Shown: one piece after another, positions 1 through 30,271 of the stretch | How the letters are laid out: every line of letters starts with the position of its first letter | How positions within the stretch are numbered: the first letter of the stretch is position 1 | Assembly (NCBI RefSeq): GCF_020382885.2 | Contig: NC_058501.1 | Span: 16,196,501 to 16,260,500, forward strand | Length of the DNA: 64,000 bases | Origin: Scatophagus argus | Lineage: Eukaryota > Chordata > Actinopteri > Scatophagidae | Direction: 5' to 3' | The notes under the pieces: generated by a model | What the model was told of the DNA's origin: nothing | Databases searched by the model: none | What the model saw: only the letters and a program-made list of their open reading frames with translations | Position numbers and translations under genes: made by a program

Positions 1-401
1 TAGTTAGTTTGTTTCTATATACTGTCTTTTCTTAATGTGGAACACTAAATTTTTAACAATTAAATGTCAAACATGATTGATGCTCTTGTTATTGATCGCT
101 TAACTAATGAAGGCCCATTCCTCTTAATGACGTTGAGAATCGTTTGTTTCTGGGTCTGGGAATGGGGTGTGTGTGTGTGCGCTCTGGATGCTATTTTGAG
201 CCCTAAAATGCACCATTTTATGTCACTGCTCTTCAAGGATGAGTCATGCAGTTTTTGTTTCACATAACAGATCAGTAGCTACTCCAAAGAGAGCAGGATT
301 AAATGGTGTGTTTTAGTAGACGGAACCCACTGAAGTCTTTTGTTGAGGCTGTTATCTTTGTCATGCTGTGAAGCTGATCTTATGTCTCCCGCTTGTCTCA
401 G

Positions 402-14301
<13,900 letters not shown>

Positions 14302-17300
14302 TGCAGTCACAGATTCACATAATGTACACACACACACACACACACACACATCTGCCTCTCAGGGGTGAAGGAATGGCATGCACACAGTACATTATACGAC
14401 AGTTTATAAGTAAGTAAGTAAGTAAGTAAACTGATTGAAGATGCAAACATCAGGCGCTATAACTTTCAAACAACCTCACTGATAAAATTAGATTTTACAA
14501 AGAGGCAACTCAAACTGATTTTTATTTTGTAACAAATGTGACATAAAGAAACAACAAAACAGAGACTGGAAATTTCTACATGACATCTTGTAATTCACTT
14601 CTGAGAAACTAAAGTACATCTACCAGACTTCCAAGGGGAAAGTGAATTATTATCAGCTAATTTCTTGATGCTGTACAGTGATTAGGAGGCGGAAAACATG
14701 ATGGTAGCTATGTCTTTTACATTAGGAGGTATTTTAAAACTAAGCCATGTTCAACCCTTTGATGAGGAATTCCCTTTGAATCTGATTTCACAAAGGGCTA
14801 CTTGAGCACGAAAATACTTCTGCAAGGTGTTAAGACAATCTATATACATGTAACACAGTCGCTAACAAGAGACATCAAGTGCACACACGGGGCAGAGAAG
14901 TCATCTTCTTTATGAGTGTGTGTTATGAGCAAATATGATTTCTGACATCTTCAGTGTGTCAGTTTTTTTAAAAAAAACACAAATGAGGACATTGGAATTA
15001 TCAAGCAGAGAGAAAAATTAAAAAGTGGAGGACATTTTACATGAGTTAGCAAAAGAGAGATGACAATTAGTATCCAGTACCTAAATAATTAAATGTTTAT
15101 TGGAAATGATCAGAAAATGGGAAGCATTAGTTTCATCTCAATTTGTCAAAACTGTAGAGACAAACAGCCGTGAAAAGCAGCCAATATGCAGTACAGCTGC
15201 TTCAAAGTTGTTCTAAGTGATAAATCCTTTTTCTGTAGGTTAGAAACGGTATGTTGTTAGACAGATCAGTAGGTATTAGATAGTTTCTTTAACTAATATT
15301 TGAACATATTGCTTCAGAAATTTGAATTTGTATAATTTATATCCGATGTGAACTTAAGTTATTTTCTGTACGTGGGGGGAGGGGGCATGTTAGTCTGATT
15401 CTTTGGCCTCCTGCTGGCCCTGATGATTCATACTTTTCAGTTTCGGTCAGCGTCACAGCATCAGGTCTCATGGAGGTCTTTTCTGAGGGTTAACTGGTTT
15501 GATTCAGAGTGTCTACCATGTCAGCGTAACTAGAAACAACATGTTGAGAACTGTATTAACTGATCGGTTTTTTTTTCCTCCCAAGCAGAACGAATTGTGA
15601 CTCATAAACTCCTCACATTTTATTTTGACAGGCACTTTGTACATTGTAATTTTGATTTTTTACTGAGTAATTGTAAATTATTGATCAAAGCTCTTTTTGT
15701 GTGTTTAACCAAATGGTGGGCGTATGGATGAGAAAAAGGGACTTAAAACTGTAGTTAGTGTAGAGTAGCTGTAGAGTAGAGTAGATGACAGGGGTAGTGG
15801 CTGGTTAGGTATTCTGCTGGAGCTTTTCTTAGCAGAATAAACTCTCTGCTCACAGTTCCTCTGCAGAAGATTGTAGAATAACTGAGCACGAGACTCAGAG
15901 CATTTTCAGATACTAGTAGTATTAGATTTAAAAAAAAAAATGACAGCGGAGGAACTGAGGAATGAATTTTTATGATGCAAATGGCAAGTAGAACAAAAAG
16001 TAGGGGTGTTTTTTTTGTACCCTGGCTACCAACTCAAAATGACAGTCATGTGTTTGGTATCAGCCAGACACAAGCAGCTTGATGACCCTGTTGTGTCAAA
16101 CCTGGTTTTAGAGATGATTTTTTTTTTTTTTTAATTTTATGTAAAACGTCTCCATTTTTCTCTGCAGGTTTTTGTTTCTGGTTAGTTTAACCTTCTTCAG
16201 CACCTGTTTGCCTGTCATAGCTTTAAGTCTGGCCAGGAAGTTAATGTGATGTCTGTAGTTTTTGACATACACACAAATAGCAGTCTTTTAAAGGAGTAGT
16301 TTAACAGTTTGGGGAATACGCATATTTTAGTTAGATTTAGTTAGTTGAGACGATAAGTATTAATGTCTGTACGGGAGAAATGAAGCTACAGCTAGCAGCT
16401 GCTTAGCTTAGCATGAGGACTGGAAACAGTGAGCCAACCAGCCTGGCTCTGTGCAAAGGTAACAAAATACCAGCACATCTGAACCAAAACAAATTGCATC
16501 TATGTTTTTGAGGGGCCGGACTATTTCTTGACAGGCGCAGTAAGCGGAGACTCCTGGGAGGCACTGCAGCCGACGAAGAAGTAGCCTGGCAAATAATTCA
16601 GCATAAAATTGCAAAATGTCTTTTTTGCAAGTTTTTTTTATGCAGATTAAACAAACAAGATTAAATGTGAGAACTGCTGAGCTTCAGTGGGTTAGTTTTG
16701 TTAGCTCAAGTCATCCGACTGTAGCTTCATGTTTATTTTACCGACACGAAAATGGTAACAATTCTCATTTAACTGAACAGCAAGAAAGCAAATAAGTGTA
16801 TTTCCAGAAATGTAGAGCTATTCCTTTAAATTATAAAGAATGTCACTGGAGCTTTAGCTTTCAATTGGAACTAAAGAAGGATAAATATTGTGTAACTGAA
16901 ATCACAAATGTTTTTTCTGATTCTCTGAATGTTTTCTTTTTATTCTGGTTATATATATCTTATATGACTAAAGATTAATGGTCATGTTTATATTTAATTA
17001 CTGTTCCCTCTCTTGCTTTAATTTTAAAATAAAAGGTGTATATTTTAACAAAACAGTAATTCAAAGGTAATATCTGCATTGACGAAACAAGAACAATGAG
17101 TGTGTACAAACATCCCATGTGTATCCATATTTTCATAAATTTTAGGGTTTTGTTTTGTTTTTTTTTTGTTTTTTTGTCATGCCAGGTTCACCGCGATTCA
17201 CACTAAGTGGCAGGTGAAGAAAGATCAAAGCAGTTGGGTCAAGACAGAGTTTGACTACTGACAACACATATGTAACACCCTGTTAACGGGTTTTGTTTTT

Positions 17301-18468
17301 TACTTTCTGTACGTACAATGTTTTGATTTTAGCAATATGCAAAGGATTTTGTCTGACACTTTGTTTTTGTTTTGTTTTTTAAAAGGTATCGTGTAAATGC
17401 TGCACTTTACACACGACCAGTGCAGATGAACCCAGCTGAACACTGCTGGCGCATTGTGTCTGCTTTGTGGGGTCTTAAAGAGGCTGACATAGCATTAAGC
17501 CAAATGAGCTGACGCCACGTGTCATCACAATACAATCTGTCGCTCACTTAAATGTTGTAGTCTCAGAATGTCATATCAGCGTCTAAACATGGCGACTTCG
17601 TTCACGCCTTGATAGACCAAAATCTGAAGACGCGTGGACTGAACTGCTGGAACGAGAACAGAAAACATCTGTTCATCTGTAGCAAGAGACGAGGCCGATG
17701 CTTCTCTGAGGTGTTATTTTTCTCTCTGTATTTGTTTATGGCTACTGTGGAACTTGAAACGTTTTGAAAAAATGTGTTTTATTGTTTTAGCCTTTTTTTG
17801 TTAATGATGCTGTAATTATAAAACATCTGACTGGGGTTAACTTTAATATATGTCGTTGGTATTGATCTTTGTGTTTCTGTGTGTTTCTTAGAGATCGTAA
17901 GCCTGCCTTGCACACATACTGCACTGCGCTTAAGTGGTACAAATTTGAGGTACCTATAGTCCACAATATCTCAGGGGGAAATACTGCGCTTTGTACTGCA
18001 CTTCAGTTATCTGACAGCTTTAGATTCAACATATGAATTTTACATAAAAAATTATCAGTTCATAACATCTGATGCATTTTTGTAGATTCGCTTACAAAAC
18101 AGTATAGTTTAAGATGAACATTAACATTAATCACAGCTGTAAAATGCTCACGCGTCAGTAGTAATAAGCCAATAATATACTGTCTCATATACACCTTAAT
18201 ACACTCAAAAGCGTCCTAAGAGAAATAAGAGTAATTTTACTGAGTAGTACATTTTGACAATAATTCTTCTGTACTTTAACTTCAATGATATTTTCAATGC
18301 AGTATTTTGCTCGTTACAGCGTATTTTTTTATTGCAGCATTGTTGCTTACGTAAAGGATCTAAATAATTCAAATCTTCCACCATCACTGATACTTGTACA
18401 CACACAGACACGCACACGAAGAAAACTAATGTTGTGATTTATCAACTTTAGAACACTATTTAGCTGTG
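14302..18468 (+). other. myh14 3' UTR and convergent intergenic region
   Basis: No coding region is supported here. AATAAA hexamers at 15836-15841 and 17028-17033 are candidate myh14 polyadenylation signals, implying a 3' UTR of 1.5 or 2.7 kb. The segment also holds a (CA)n run (about 14324-14350), a (TAAG)n run (about 14407-14429), many homopolymer tracts and the TTAA-flanked element at 16292-16825. The next gene comes from the opposite strand, so the two transcripts converge here. Confidence 0.6.
16292..16825. mobile_element. MITE-like element with inverted ends and TTAA flanks
   Basis: The left end begins AGGAGTAGTTTAACAGTTTG and the right end, read in reverse complement, begins AGGAATAGCTCTACATTTCT. 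These form an imperfect terminal inverted repeat. TTAA lies immediately outside each end (16288-16291 and 16826-16829), the duplication expected of piggyBac-type insertion. The internal sequence, with clustered TTAGCTTAGC words and GGCTCTGTGCAAAGGTAACA, matches a dispersed repeat that I recall as common in percomorph fish. It has no coding capacity. Confidence 0.65.
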
Positions 18469-18469
18469 G

Positions 18470-18475
18470 TTTATT
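18470..18475 (-). other. Candidate poly(A) signal of the 480-aa protein gene
   Basis: TTTATT on the + strand is AATAAA on the minus strand, about 350 nt past the stop codon at 18823. Other A-rich candidates exist nearby, so this is tentative. Confidence 0.35.
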
Positions 18476-18822
18476 GGCATTATGAATATTTTCCGGCATG
18501 TTACACTTAGGCAATAGTATCACTGTAATCAATACACAGATTGAGAGTCGCACACAGCTAACGTTACAGTTAAAAGAGTTAATAACATACTATACAGGAT
18601 CTGTCAATATGAGATATTGTGATACTAATACACACAAATATAAATATTCAAAGCCAAGGCAAAATCCAAGATGCATCACATCCATGTTTAACCACCTAAA
18701 CGAAGAGGAGATGGTTCATATTCCTTCTGCCCCCTCAAAATTTACAGCAGAACATCCATGCATCACTCTTAATGTTTTTCACGTACATCCAGTAACTAAC
18801 AAACAAATAAAAAAAGACCAGA

Positions 18823-20950
18823 CTAGCAATCGGGTGACTTCCTGTCCTTTAAGATATCGTTGAACAGCCAGTCATCCTCCTGTGGTGGAGTGGGTATGGG
18901 GCGGTGCTCAGGGTTAAGAAGAGGGACTGAGAATGACTGAGCAACACCTTCAAATGGTGTAAAGTTTTGGTTATTCAACAGCATACAGGCACTCTCGTCC
19001 TGAAGGTGCTGGTACGCCTGCAGCTCCGACACATAGTGGTTGCTGAGTGATGTGGGAAGCTGGTTTTGGATGATACACTGAGATTGCTTAAAATTGTTAA
19101 ACTGTATCTCTGCATTGTCTGAACTTTGCCTCAGCGCACTCTGGAAATGGTTTACTGTCAGTCCCTGAACTCCATGACTGCTGTATCCATACTCGTATCT
19201 GTACTCACCTGACTCACAATGTAGATCCTCCACCTCAGCTCTGCTGCTGCATATCCTTTCTGTGAAACTATCTGACTGATCTGCAAATCCAACATCATCA
19301 GCACCAACTTCCTGTCCGGCATCACCTTGGCATGCACAAGTACTTTCAAAATAGGTCTCTAAATCTGTGCAACCCAAGTCCTTGCTACTGATGCTCAAAA
19401 GATCCATAATATCCGTCCACTGACTTTCTGACATGTCAACAATGTTCTTCTGGGCTTGTGTACAGGTTGAGAGGTCTGTGAACATTTGGACTGACAAGTC
19501 GCAAGAGTCAAAAGATGATGGACAGACTCCTGGAGAGAAGACCGGGGAGATGTCCACATTTTGACCGAACTGGATGAAACCGGAATCCTGTTGAGCTGTT
19601 TGAGAGTCTTCTGAGAGGTTGTTGCTTGACTTCATTGGACCTTCATCACTGCAATACTCAGTATGAAAGACATGAGTCCCATGGTGACAGTCTACAGGGG
19701 AGTTCATAGATGTGAACTCAACCAGTTGGTGATTTCTGCTCTCCTTTTTCTGTCCTGCTTTGCTGTGGTTGTTCTTTCGAGTGGTGCAGCTGGTGGGCTG
19801 TGATTTAGAGTGTCGTTTCCAAAGATGTCCCGAGTCTGGCTGCTTCTTTTCACTGATTTCAGTTGCATTTGAGCCAACAGAGATGTCACTCCTTGACTTA
19901 GAGATATCATCTGTACCTGTGTGAACACTGTCCTTATCTGGATCTTGTAGACAACCACCTGACTGGTCCTGTGTCTCTGGCTCCTGTGATGGAAGAGAAG
20001 AGAGGTTTTTTCCCTCCTCTTTGAAATAAAGAGCAGATGCCAGCCGGTGGTTTGCCGCTTCTATGTCCGCAAACTTTCTGTCGAGAGAGACGGAAGAGAA
20101 GAAGAATGAAATATTGAATGACAGTTTCCAAAGATGCCGTGAGACAATGGTTTACAAATAGTTCAGCACTTTGGGAAAAATGCTTAGCAGCTAGTTAGCT
20201 TAGCTTAGCACAAAGGCTCTAAATGTGAGGAAAGAGTCTGGCTCTGCCCAAAAGTTACAGAATCTGTTGACTGTCAACACTATATAGTTTGACTGTTGAA
20301 TCTGTACAAAAAACATTTTGTGTTTTAGCAGGGGGTTATGTACAGGATCAGTGGTGACTTTCTGGGGTCTCTGATGGAAACCTCAAGCTGACGACAAAGA
20401 AGGCTGACTTGTGCGCCATCTTACATTTCCTCATTTGCAGTCTTGTGTTGAGTTAAGCTAATCACTGTATCTTCATATTTACTGTACAGACATGAGGGTT
20501 CTCATGTTCTCATATAACTCTCAGCAAGAAAACTGTTTCCCCAAATTTTCCTTTCAACTGAAGCCATGTACCAACCATCAAGATAAAAGCTGTGATCAAC
20601 AGCCAAGAGCAATTCATCATTCTTTGATTTTTTTTTTTTTTTAATTTAGAGGAATTTGGAGGCAGAAAAAATGCCTAGTTTCATAAAAGATTAAACATTT
20701 TTGAAAAAAATCAGAATGTTTTTTTTTTAATATCAGCTGACATCAGCATTTTTCTGACACACCTTTGAATCATGTTGTGCAGGAAGCGACGGTGGTTCAC
20801 TTGACGTTTGGACGGTCGGTGCTTCCGGGGTTTCTGAAGGGTCCTCATCATGTGACCTGCTGCTGAAGTAACAAAGGTGTAGAGGTCACAACCCCACGGG
20901 ACCCCTCGCTCCAGCCCAGGCTCAAGAGTAACAGAGATGGATGGTCTCAT
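18823..20950 (-). CDS. Unrecognised 480-aa protein with basic N-terminal block
   Basis: Two coding exons join in phase: 20950-20763 and 20077-18823 (62 codons plus 2 nt, then the rest), 480 aa. The ATG lies 2 nt inside an acceptor (CTTTCTCAG), so a 5' UTR exon lies upstream; a donor near 21798 could be its end. I cannot name the protein. Residues about 40-80 form a basic, probably helical block (KPRKHRPSKRQVNHRRFLHN, then KFADIEAANHRLASALYF) across the exon junction. The rest is Ser/Gln/Asp-rich and looks disordered. It has two acidic aromatic-leucine motifs, SQWTDIMDLL near residue 281 and DDWLFNDIL at 464-472, close to the end. That composition resembles nuclear transcription cofactors (inference). 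No signal peptide or membrane segment. Confidence 0.8.
20153..20560. mobile_element. Diverged copy of the TTAGCTTAGC repeat family
   Basis: Lies in the intron of the minus-strand gene. It shares AGTTCAGCACTTTGGGAAAA, TTAGCTTAGCTTAGCA and GTCTGGCTCTGCCCAAAAGT with the element at 16292-16825 and with the wider teleost repeat. The right end (GTTTCCCCAAATTTTCCTTT) mirrors the left end loosely. Limits are approximate. Confidence 0.5.
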
Positions 20951-20957
20951 GGCTGAG

Positions 20958-21881
20958 AAAGAAAGGGTCGGAGTTACGAAACAAGAGATAAGAGAAGATA
21001 AAGAAATGAGAGGGGAAAATGTTTAAAAGACAAATTCATGTGAGTGATTAATACTGTGTTGAAATCTAATCAAGTGAGCTGCACTTTAAGTTATTACACA
21101 TGAAAGAAAAATGAATTGTTTCTTTCATTGAGCTTGTTAACGTTTATCATTTGTTTTCATCAAAAATAGCACAAGGGAGTTTTCTTGAAAATAAACCACT
21201 TTAAAAAAACAAACTGTGACTGTAACAATGTGACTCAGTTGAGTTTCTCAGGTACTGTACTTAATTGCAGTTTTGAGGTACTTGTATTCCTATCAGCTGC
21301 TATTCCATAGCAAAATTTTGTACCAAATCATATCTATTTCACAGCTGTAATTAGCTGCTCTGGGGATTAAGTTATTATATACAAAAACCTATACTGATCT
21401 TATAAAATACACTGTATTGCTACAGATTAATCCACACAGTTCACTAATCTACTGCACAGTTCATGAGTTAAAATCGGCTTCCCCTTCACCCAACAGCAAC
21501 ATAAAATTCTGCTTACACATTAAAGAGATAAGATAATAACGTAACACCAATGGGAGCCATTTTCTGCAAAACAAGTTCCCTTCACTTTCGACATGTTTTA
21601 CTGCTAATACATATGTACTTTTACTTTACATTTTGAGTATTTTTACGCTGTGATATTTTACATCAGTAAAGGTCAGTACTTCCTACGCCATAGCCTGTCA
21701 TTACTGTTACAGAGTGATAAATTACAAGCCTGCACTAACAGTCTGTTATGTCAGCTCTTCTGTTCAGCTCAATAGAAATTTATGTAGCACGTTTACCTTA
21801 TTACTCCTCAGGCTGCTGTGTCCTCTTGTCTCTCCCTACAGACTGCACTGAGGACTCAGTTTGACGGACACGAGCTGCTTC

Positions 21882-21917
<36 letters not shown>

Positions 21918-23695
21918 GGGTGGTAATTTAATTGTTCATGTATGTCTGTGCATGTATTGTGTGTCTGTGTGCAGCAAATTAAGTCAAGTGACATGAGCGC
22001 TCAATGCAAATGCACAAATTCTCCCCTGTTTTTCTCCAGCAGTATGAATGAAACCCAACTTGACAAATTGATAGTGGGAGAGGAAGTGAGACACGATGAG
22101 AGGCTCTGAAAAGAAAGAGGCAATTATCTGAGAAGTCAACCGCTTGTGGAGGTGTGGGCACACGTCTCCATTGTGTGCCCACACCAAAGGCAGCTTGTTA
22201 AATACTGGGAGACACAAACGCACCGGTTGAGGCGGTTAACAAGCCCTTAATTGACGAGCTTAAACTCTGACCCTAATTATCACATTCTCAGAGGGAAGAG
22301 CTAAGATGGTTGCTAGTGGCTTTAATTGACCTGTTCAATTCAATAGCACACCTTCCAAGTACAGAGTTTTACATATCTATGGCAGCAGGTGGGTGAATAG
22401 AGGCTGTCCTTTTCACAAAGGTGAGAGACAGCAAGAGAGACACACAGCAATGAAAACAAAACCACAACAACAAGTTTTATGTGCATCTTTTGATTATTTT
22501 ATTTTCTTACATCCAGTGTCCCATTGAGATATGTTGATATTGATGTACGTCTTCACCAGGGCTTTCTTATTTTTAATGCAATTTTTTTTTTTTTTTGTTG
22601 CTGGGTTTTCAAATCTGGAAAAAAGTCACACAGCAACATACACCAAAATGTGTCATGAGACATAAACATACAGTGTCATTTCCTGTTGAGTTCCTTGTTC
22701 AGCGTCTTGTTACATGTAAATAATTCCCTTTTCCCAATTTGTGTCAAAATCATGTCCTTTAACCTTTCAGCTGAACATATTTCTTGAATTCCAGTCGTGT
22801 ATCAGTCTCTTCCTACTGCCTCCTCAGTGTTCCCTATGAGCACAGCACAGCACAGTCACAGAATAGTTTTAACTTTGTGCAACTCCAGCAAGAAATGAGT
22901 ATAGTTTCCCTCCATATCACAACATGAGTGTTTGAAGAACTGAGCGAAGCTTTTCTAGCCAGACTGCACCTCCTGTCCTGACAGTTTAGTATATTGTGTT
23001 ACATCTTGCACCATTTTTCATCTAAAAGTTTGACCCTTTATCTCAAACATTAGTGCAACAATGCAGCATGTCTTCTGTCTCATCTCATTTACTCTTACTT
23101 CACTCAAAGCAAGCAGGACTCACTGCTGCAGGAGTAGCATCTATTTATAGCGACACCACATGTGCTTGTGACCAGAGGGCTACACAGCAAACTTCCCGCT
23201 GGGTCTCAGCACTTCACCGAATGAGCGCGATCTGTGGTAAGTGACTCTTACTGTCTCTCAGACGTGAGGGAAAATTACTCAACTGACGAGGCATAAGAGG
23301 TGTAATAAATCACACTGTGTTATAAAAACGATGCGTGCAAGAGGTTCGTCTTCCCTGCTAATGGAGCTTCAGGCAATGATATCGGTCTACATATGCATGA
23401 ATTCAGTATGATGTCTTGACAGAATGTGATTCTCATAACCTTTGTCTGCTACAAACCATTGCCTTGTGGGTCACATGTGGTATTTTCTCAGATTCTTCTC
23501 TGTGGTGGGCTGACATAAGGTCTTATCACACATTCTCTGCAACAGTGACAGAACTTTGACCGGGTGAAAACAAGATCTCTCCAACTTGTACATTCATTTC
23601 AGCTCCTCCTCGTCTGACAGGACCAATAGGAAAGGAGCTTGTGTCTCTTTGGCTTTGGAAGTTGAAGGAGAGGGTGAGGAGAGCTTCGCTGAAAG
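20958..23695. other. Intergenic region between divergent genes
   Basis: No coding region is supported. It holds the presumed 5' UTR exon of the minus-strand gene (roughly 21800-21900), a (GA)n microsatellite at about 21881-21917, a poly(T) run near 22580, and a probable 5' UTR exon of the Mpv17-like gene ending at a GTAGGT donor after 23695. The two genes are transcribed away from each other, so regulatory sites of both should lie here, but I recognise none. Confidence 0.5.
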
Positions 23696-23844
23696 GTAGG
23701 TTTTGCTACTTTTTGGATAAAGGCCATCAAGACGTTACAATTTCAACATGACATAGAACACGTGTTGTGTGATTCTAGCCACCATTAAAGTCCTCATACC
23801 CAGGACCTTTATCATGAATGAATTCTCTGATCAGATTTATCACC

Positions 23845-25378
23845 ATGAACCGGGCCTGGGCTGCGTTTAAGGCTCATCCATACATCGGTAACGTCCTGGG
23901 ATACACAACACTGTTTGCCTCTGCTGACCTCATACAGCAGAGTGTGCTGGGTGGGAAACACACAGCAGGACCCACAACAAAGGGTCCAGCTGGCATCGAC
24001 TGGTGTCAGACGGCTCGAGTGGCGACTGTCGGCTTCTGTTTCCATGCCAACTTCAACTACCACTGGCTCAGAGGGCTGGAGAGGATGCTGCCGGGAGGCG
24101 GAGTAAAGGCTGTGGCAGGGAAAGTTGTGGTGGATCAGCTAATCGCAGCTCCTCTCACCATCAGTGCCTTTTATATTGGTAAGTGTGTTACAAAACGTAT
24201 TGATCATTTGTTGTTCTTATTACTGATAGCTATGTGTGGCTCTGTGTGGGTCTTATATTCTAATTGAGATACGCTGATGTCTGTTGTATTGCATTTATTT
24301 TATTAAAGCTGAATCTGTATTTCAAAACAATCTCAACCTTATTTTAATTTCAGTCCCCTCAGTTCTCCACTTATGTTCTTATAGAAGTTAGATAACACTC
24401 TGGTACCAGTTTATTTTATGGGTTTACAGCTTTCTGAAAAGAATTATGTAATGTTGAGTCTGTTTCACAAAGATGCACTTTGACTATGGCTCAAACCAAT
24501 TAATCCATCCAGCAAACAAGGAAGTCTTGGCAAGCCACTAATCAAGCTACTGACATATTTTTTACAAATTGGATTAAACTCTTAGTGACAATGCTGACTT
24601 ATTACTACTTATGGGAAAATAGCTGTGTGTCTGTAAGAAATTCTGCAATTAAATCCATTTAAATATTAAATAATTTTTCATTTATTATTGTAATGTTTAC
24701 TCTCAATATACTGAATGTTGAATTTTGCTGTTGGACAAATTTTAGATTCTTGCGTGTTCCACTGAAGAACTATTCAGTAATTATGCACCCAGAAAATAAA
24801 GTGCTTGACCATATTAATAATATCAATATCCATTGATATTAAAAAAACAGCTTTCCAATAAAATAAATCAACAGTTATTGGATCCAGCAAAGATTCAGTG
24901 AAACATTCAACAGCCATCTCTACCTTCTAGGTTTAAGTTTACTGGAAAACAAAGATGACCTGCTTGAAGACTGGAGACAGAAATTCTGGACATCTTACAA
25001 GGTACACACTCAGTCAAAAGTTGCTCTTATTAGACTTTCATTTATTGTATTATTATAAAATGCCATGTCTGTTTATCCTCTGTCCTTCTCTTTAGACTGG
25101 AGTGGTGTTTTGGTCAACAATGCAGGTGAGATAATTTTGTATTCCTCCCATTTTTGGTAACTTTATGTCAGTCTTCACAGATTCACACACGTGCACACAT
25201 ATGTAGAAGATATACAAGAGTGTAGAATGATATTTTTTCATCTCTTCCACCACCTCAGGCAGTGAACTTTGCCCTTGTCCCCCCTGTGGCACGGACAGTC
25301 TTTCTGGGAGGCGTTGCACTGGCTTTCACAATCTACCTGTGTCACCTCAGACAGCAGCAACGCCACAAACTTGAATAA
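23845..25378 (+). CDS. mpv17l: Mpv17-like membrane protein
   Basis: Member of the Mpv17/PMP22 family of small inner-mitochondrial or peroxisomal membrane proteins. Mpv17L is linked to reactive-oxygen control; the transported species is unresolved. Four coding exons: 23845-24178, 24931-25001, 25096-25125, 25259-25378, in phase, 184 aa (mammalian MPV17L about 196). Family marks: LFASADLIQQ near the N-terminus, RVATVGFCFHANFNYHWLRG, DQLIAAPLTISAFYIG, KFWTSYK, then a hydrophobic final segment and RQQQRHKLE. I chose the ATG at 23845 because it has a better context (CACCATGA) and fits the family start; an in-frame ATG at 23818 would add nine residues. The C-terminus is shorter than in mammals. A 5' UTR exon probably ends at 23695, with an acceptor at 23778. 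Confidence 0.88.
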
Positions 25379-26177
25379 ACTGGAGATCCTGTGCTCCATA
25401 ATGCTCCATAGTCTTTTTTAAATACTAAATGCTTCATTGTTTCAGGTATTGTTTTTGTTGGCAACTCATTGTGTAAGGGCAGAATTCAGTTGTTAGAGTG
25501 AGTAGATTTACTGAAGAGACAATGGAAAGTTCTTAATAAGCAAATGCAAATTGTGAAATTTCCCAGACTGGGATTAATAAATCAACAGTAAGATCAATAA
25601 TGTCTGAGTTTAGTCCTGCTGATCCTCATGTTAGTGTTGTTTTTTTTCTCTGAGAACACAGAGAACACGATAATAAATCCTTATTTATCCTTATTTAAAT
25701 GCAAAACTGTTACAGTGCATCATATACTGGAATAACTTCATTGATGCTGCCATACATTTTCTAACCAATAAAGGTAAATTATTTTATTTCTTGTTTTTGT
25801 TTCATTCAATGCATTTTATTCATGCATTTTACATATTTTTGTCGCTGACAATTGTGGGACAACAATGTGCTTTTATTAACTACATTTCTGTCTTTCTTTT
25901 TGCATTATTAAATGTCATTTTATTAAATGTCATTTACTGCAGTAAGATAATACACACATATATATACGTACACACACCCACACATAAAGTAGAAATCATC
26001 ACGAGTGTCTCTCTCGCTGTCTCTACCACTAGAGGCAGCACCCTAAATCGCCCCTGTTTTGAATTCGCTAATGGCAGGAAGCACATGCCCTGTAACCAAT
26101 CAGAGACACGAGATTTCATAGCATTGTTTATCGCGAGACCTCGGCCTTTCCTTTTCCCTTTTCGCTCTGAGTCCAAG
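25379..26177 (+). other. mpv17l 3' UTR and rpl18 upstream region
   Basis: AATAAA hexamers at 25576-25581 and 25767-25772 are candidate mpv17l poly(A) signals. The remainder runs into the rpl18 promoter. The 194-codon open frame 25791-26375 crosses the rpl18 start region in another frame and has no family resemblance, so I treat it as chance. Confidence 0.55.
26090..26177 (+). promoter_or_regulatory. rpl18 core promoter with TOP-like tract
   Basis: Just upstream of the ATG lie a CCAAT box (AACCAATCAG near 26095), TCGCGAGA (26131-26138, a motif of CpG-rich housekeeping promoters) and a pyrimidine tract, CCTTTCCTTTTCCCTTTTCGC, at 26145-26165. Vertebrate ribosomal-protein mRNAs start in such tracts (5' TOP), which place translation under mTOR/LARP1 control. 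The exact start site is inferred. Confidence 0.65.
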
Positions 26178-30271
<4,094 letters not shown>

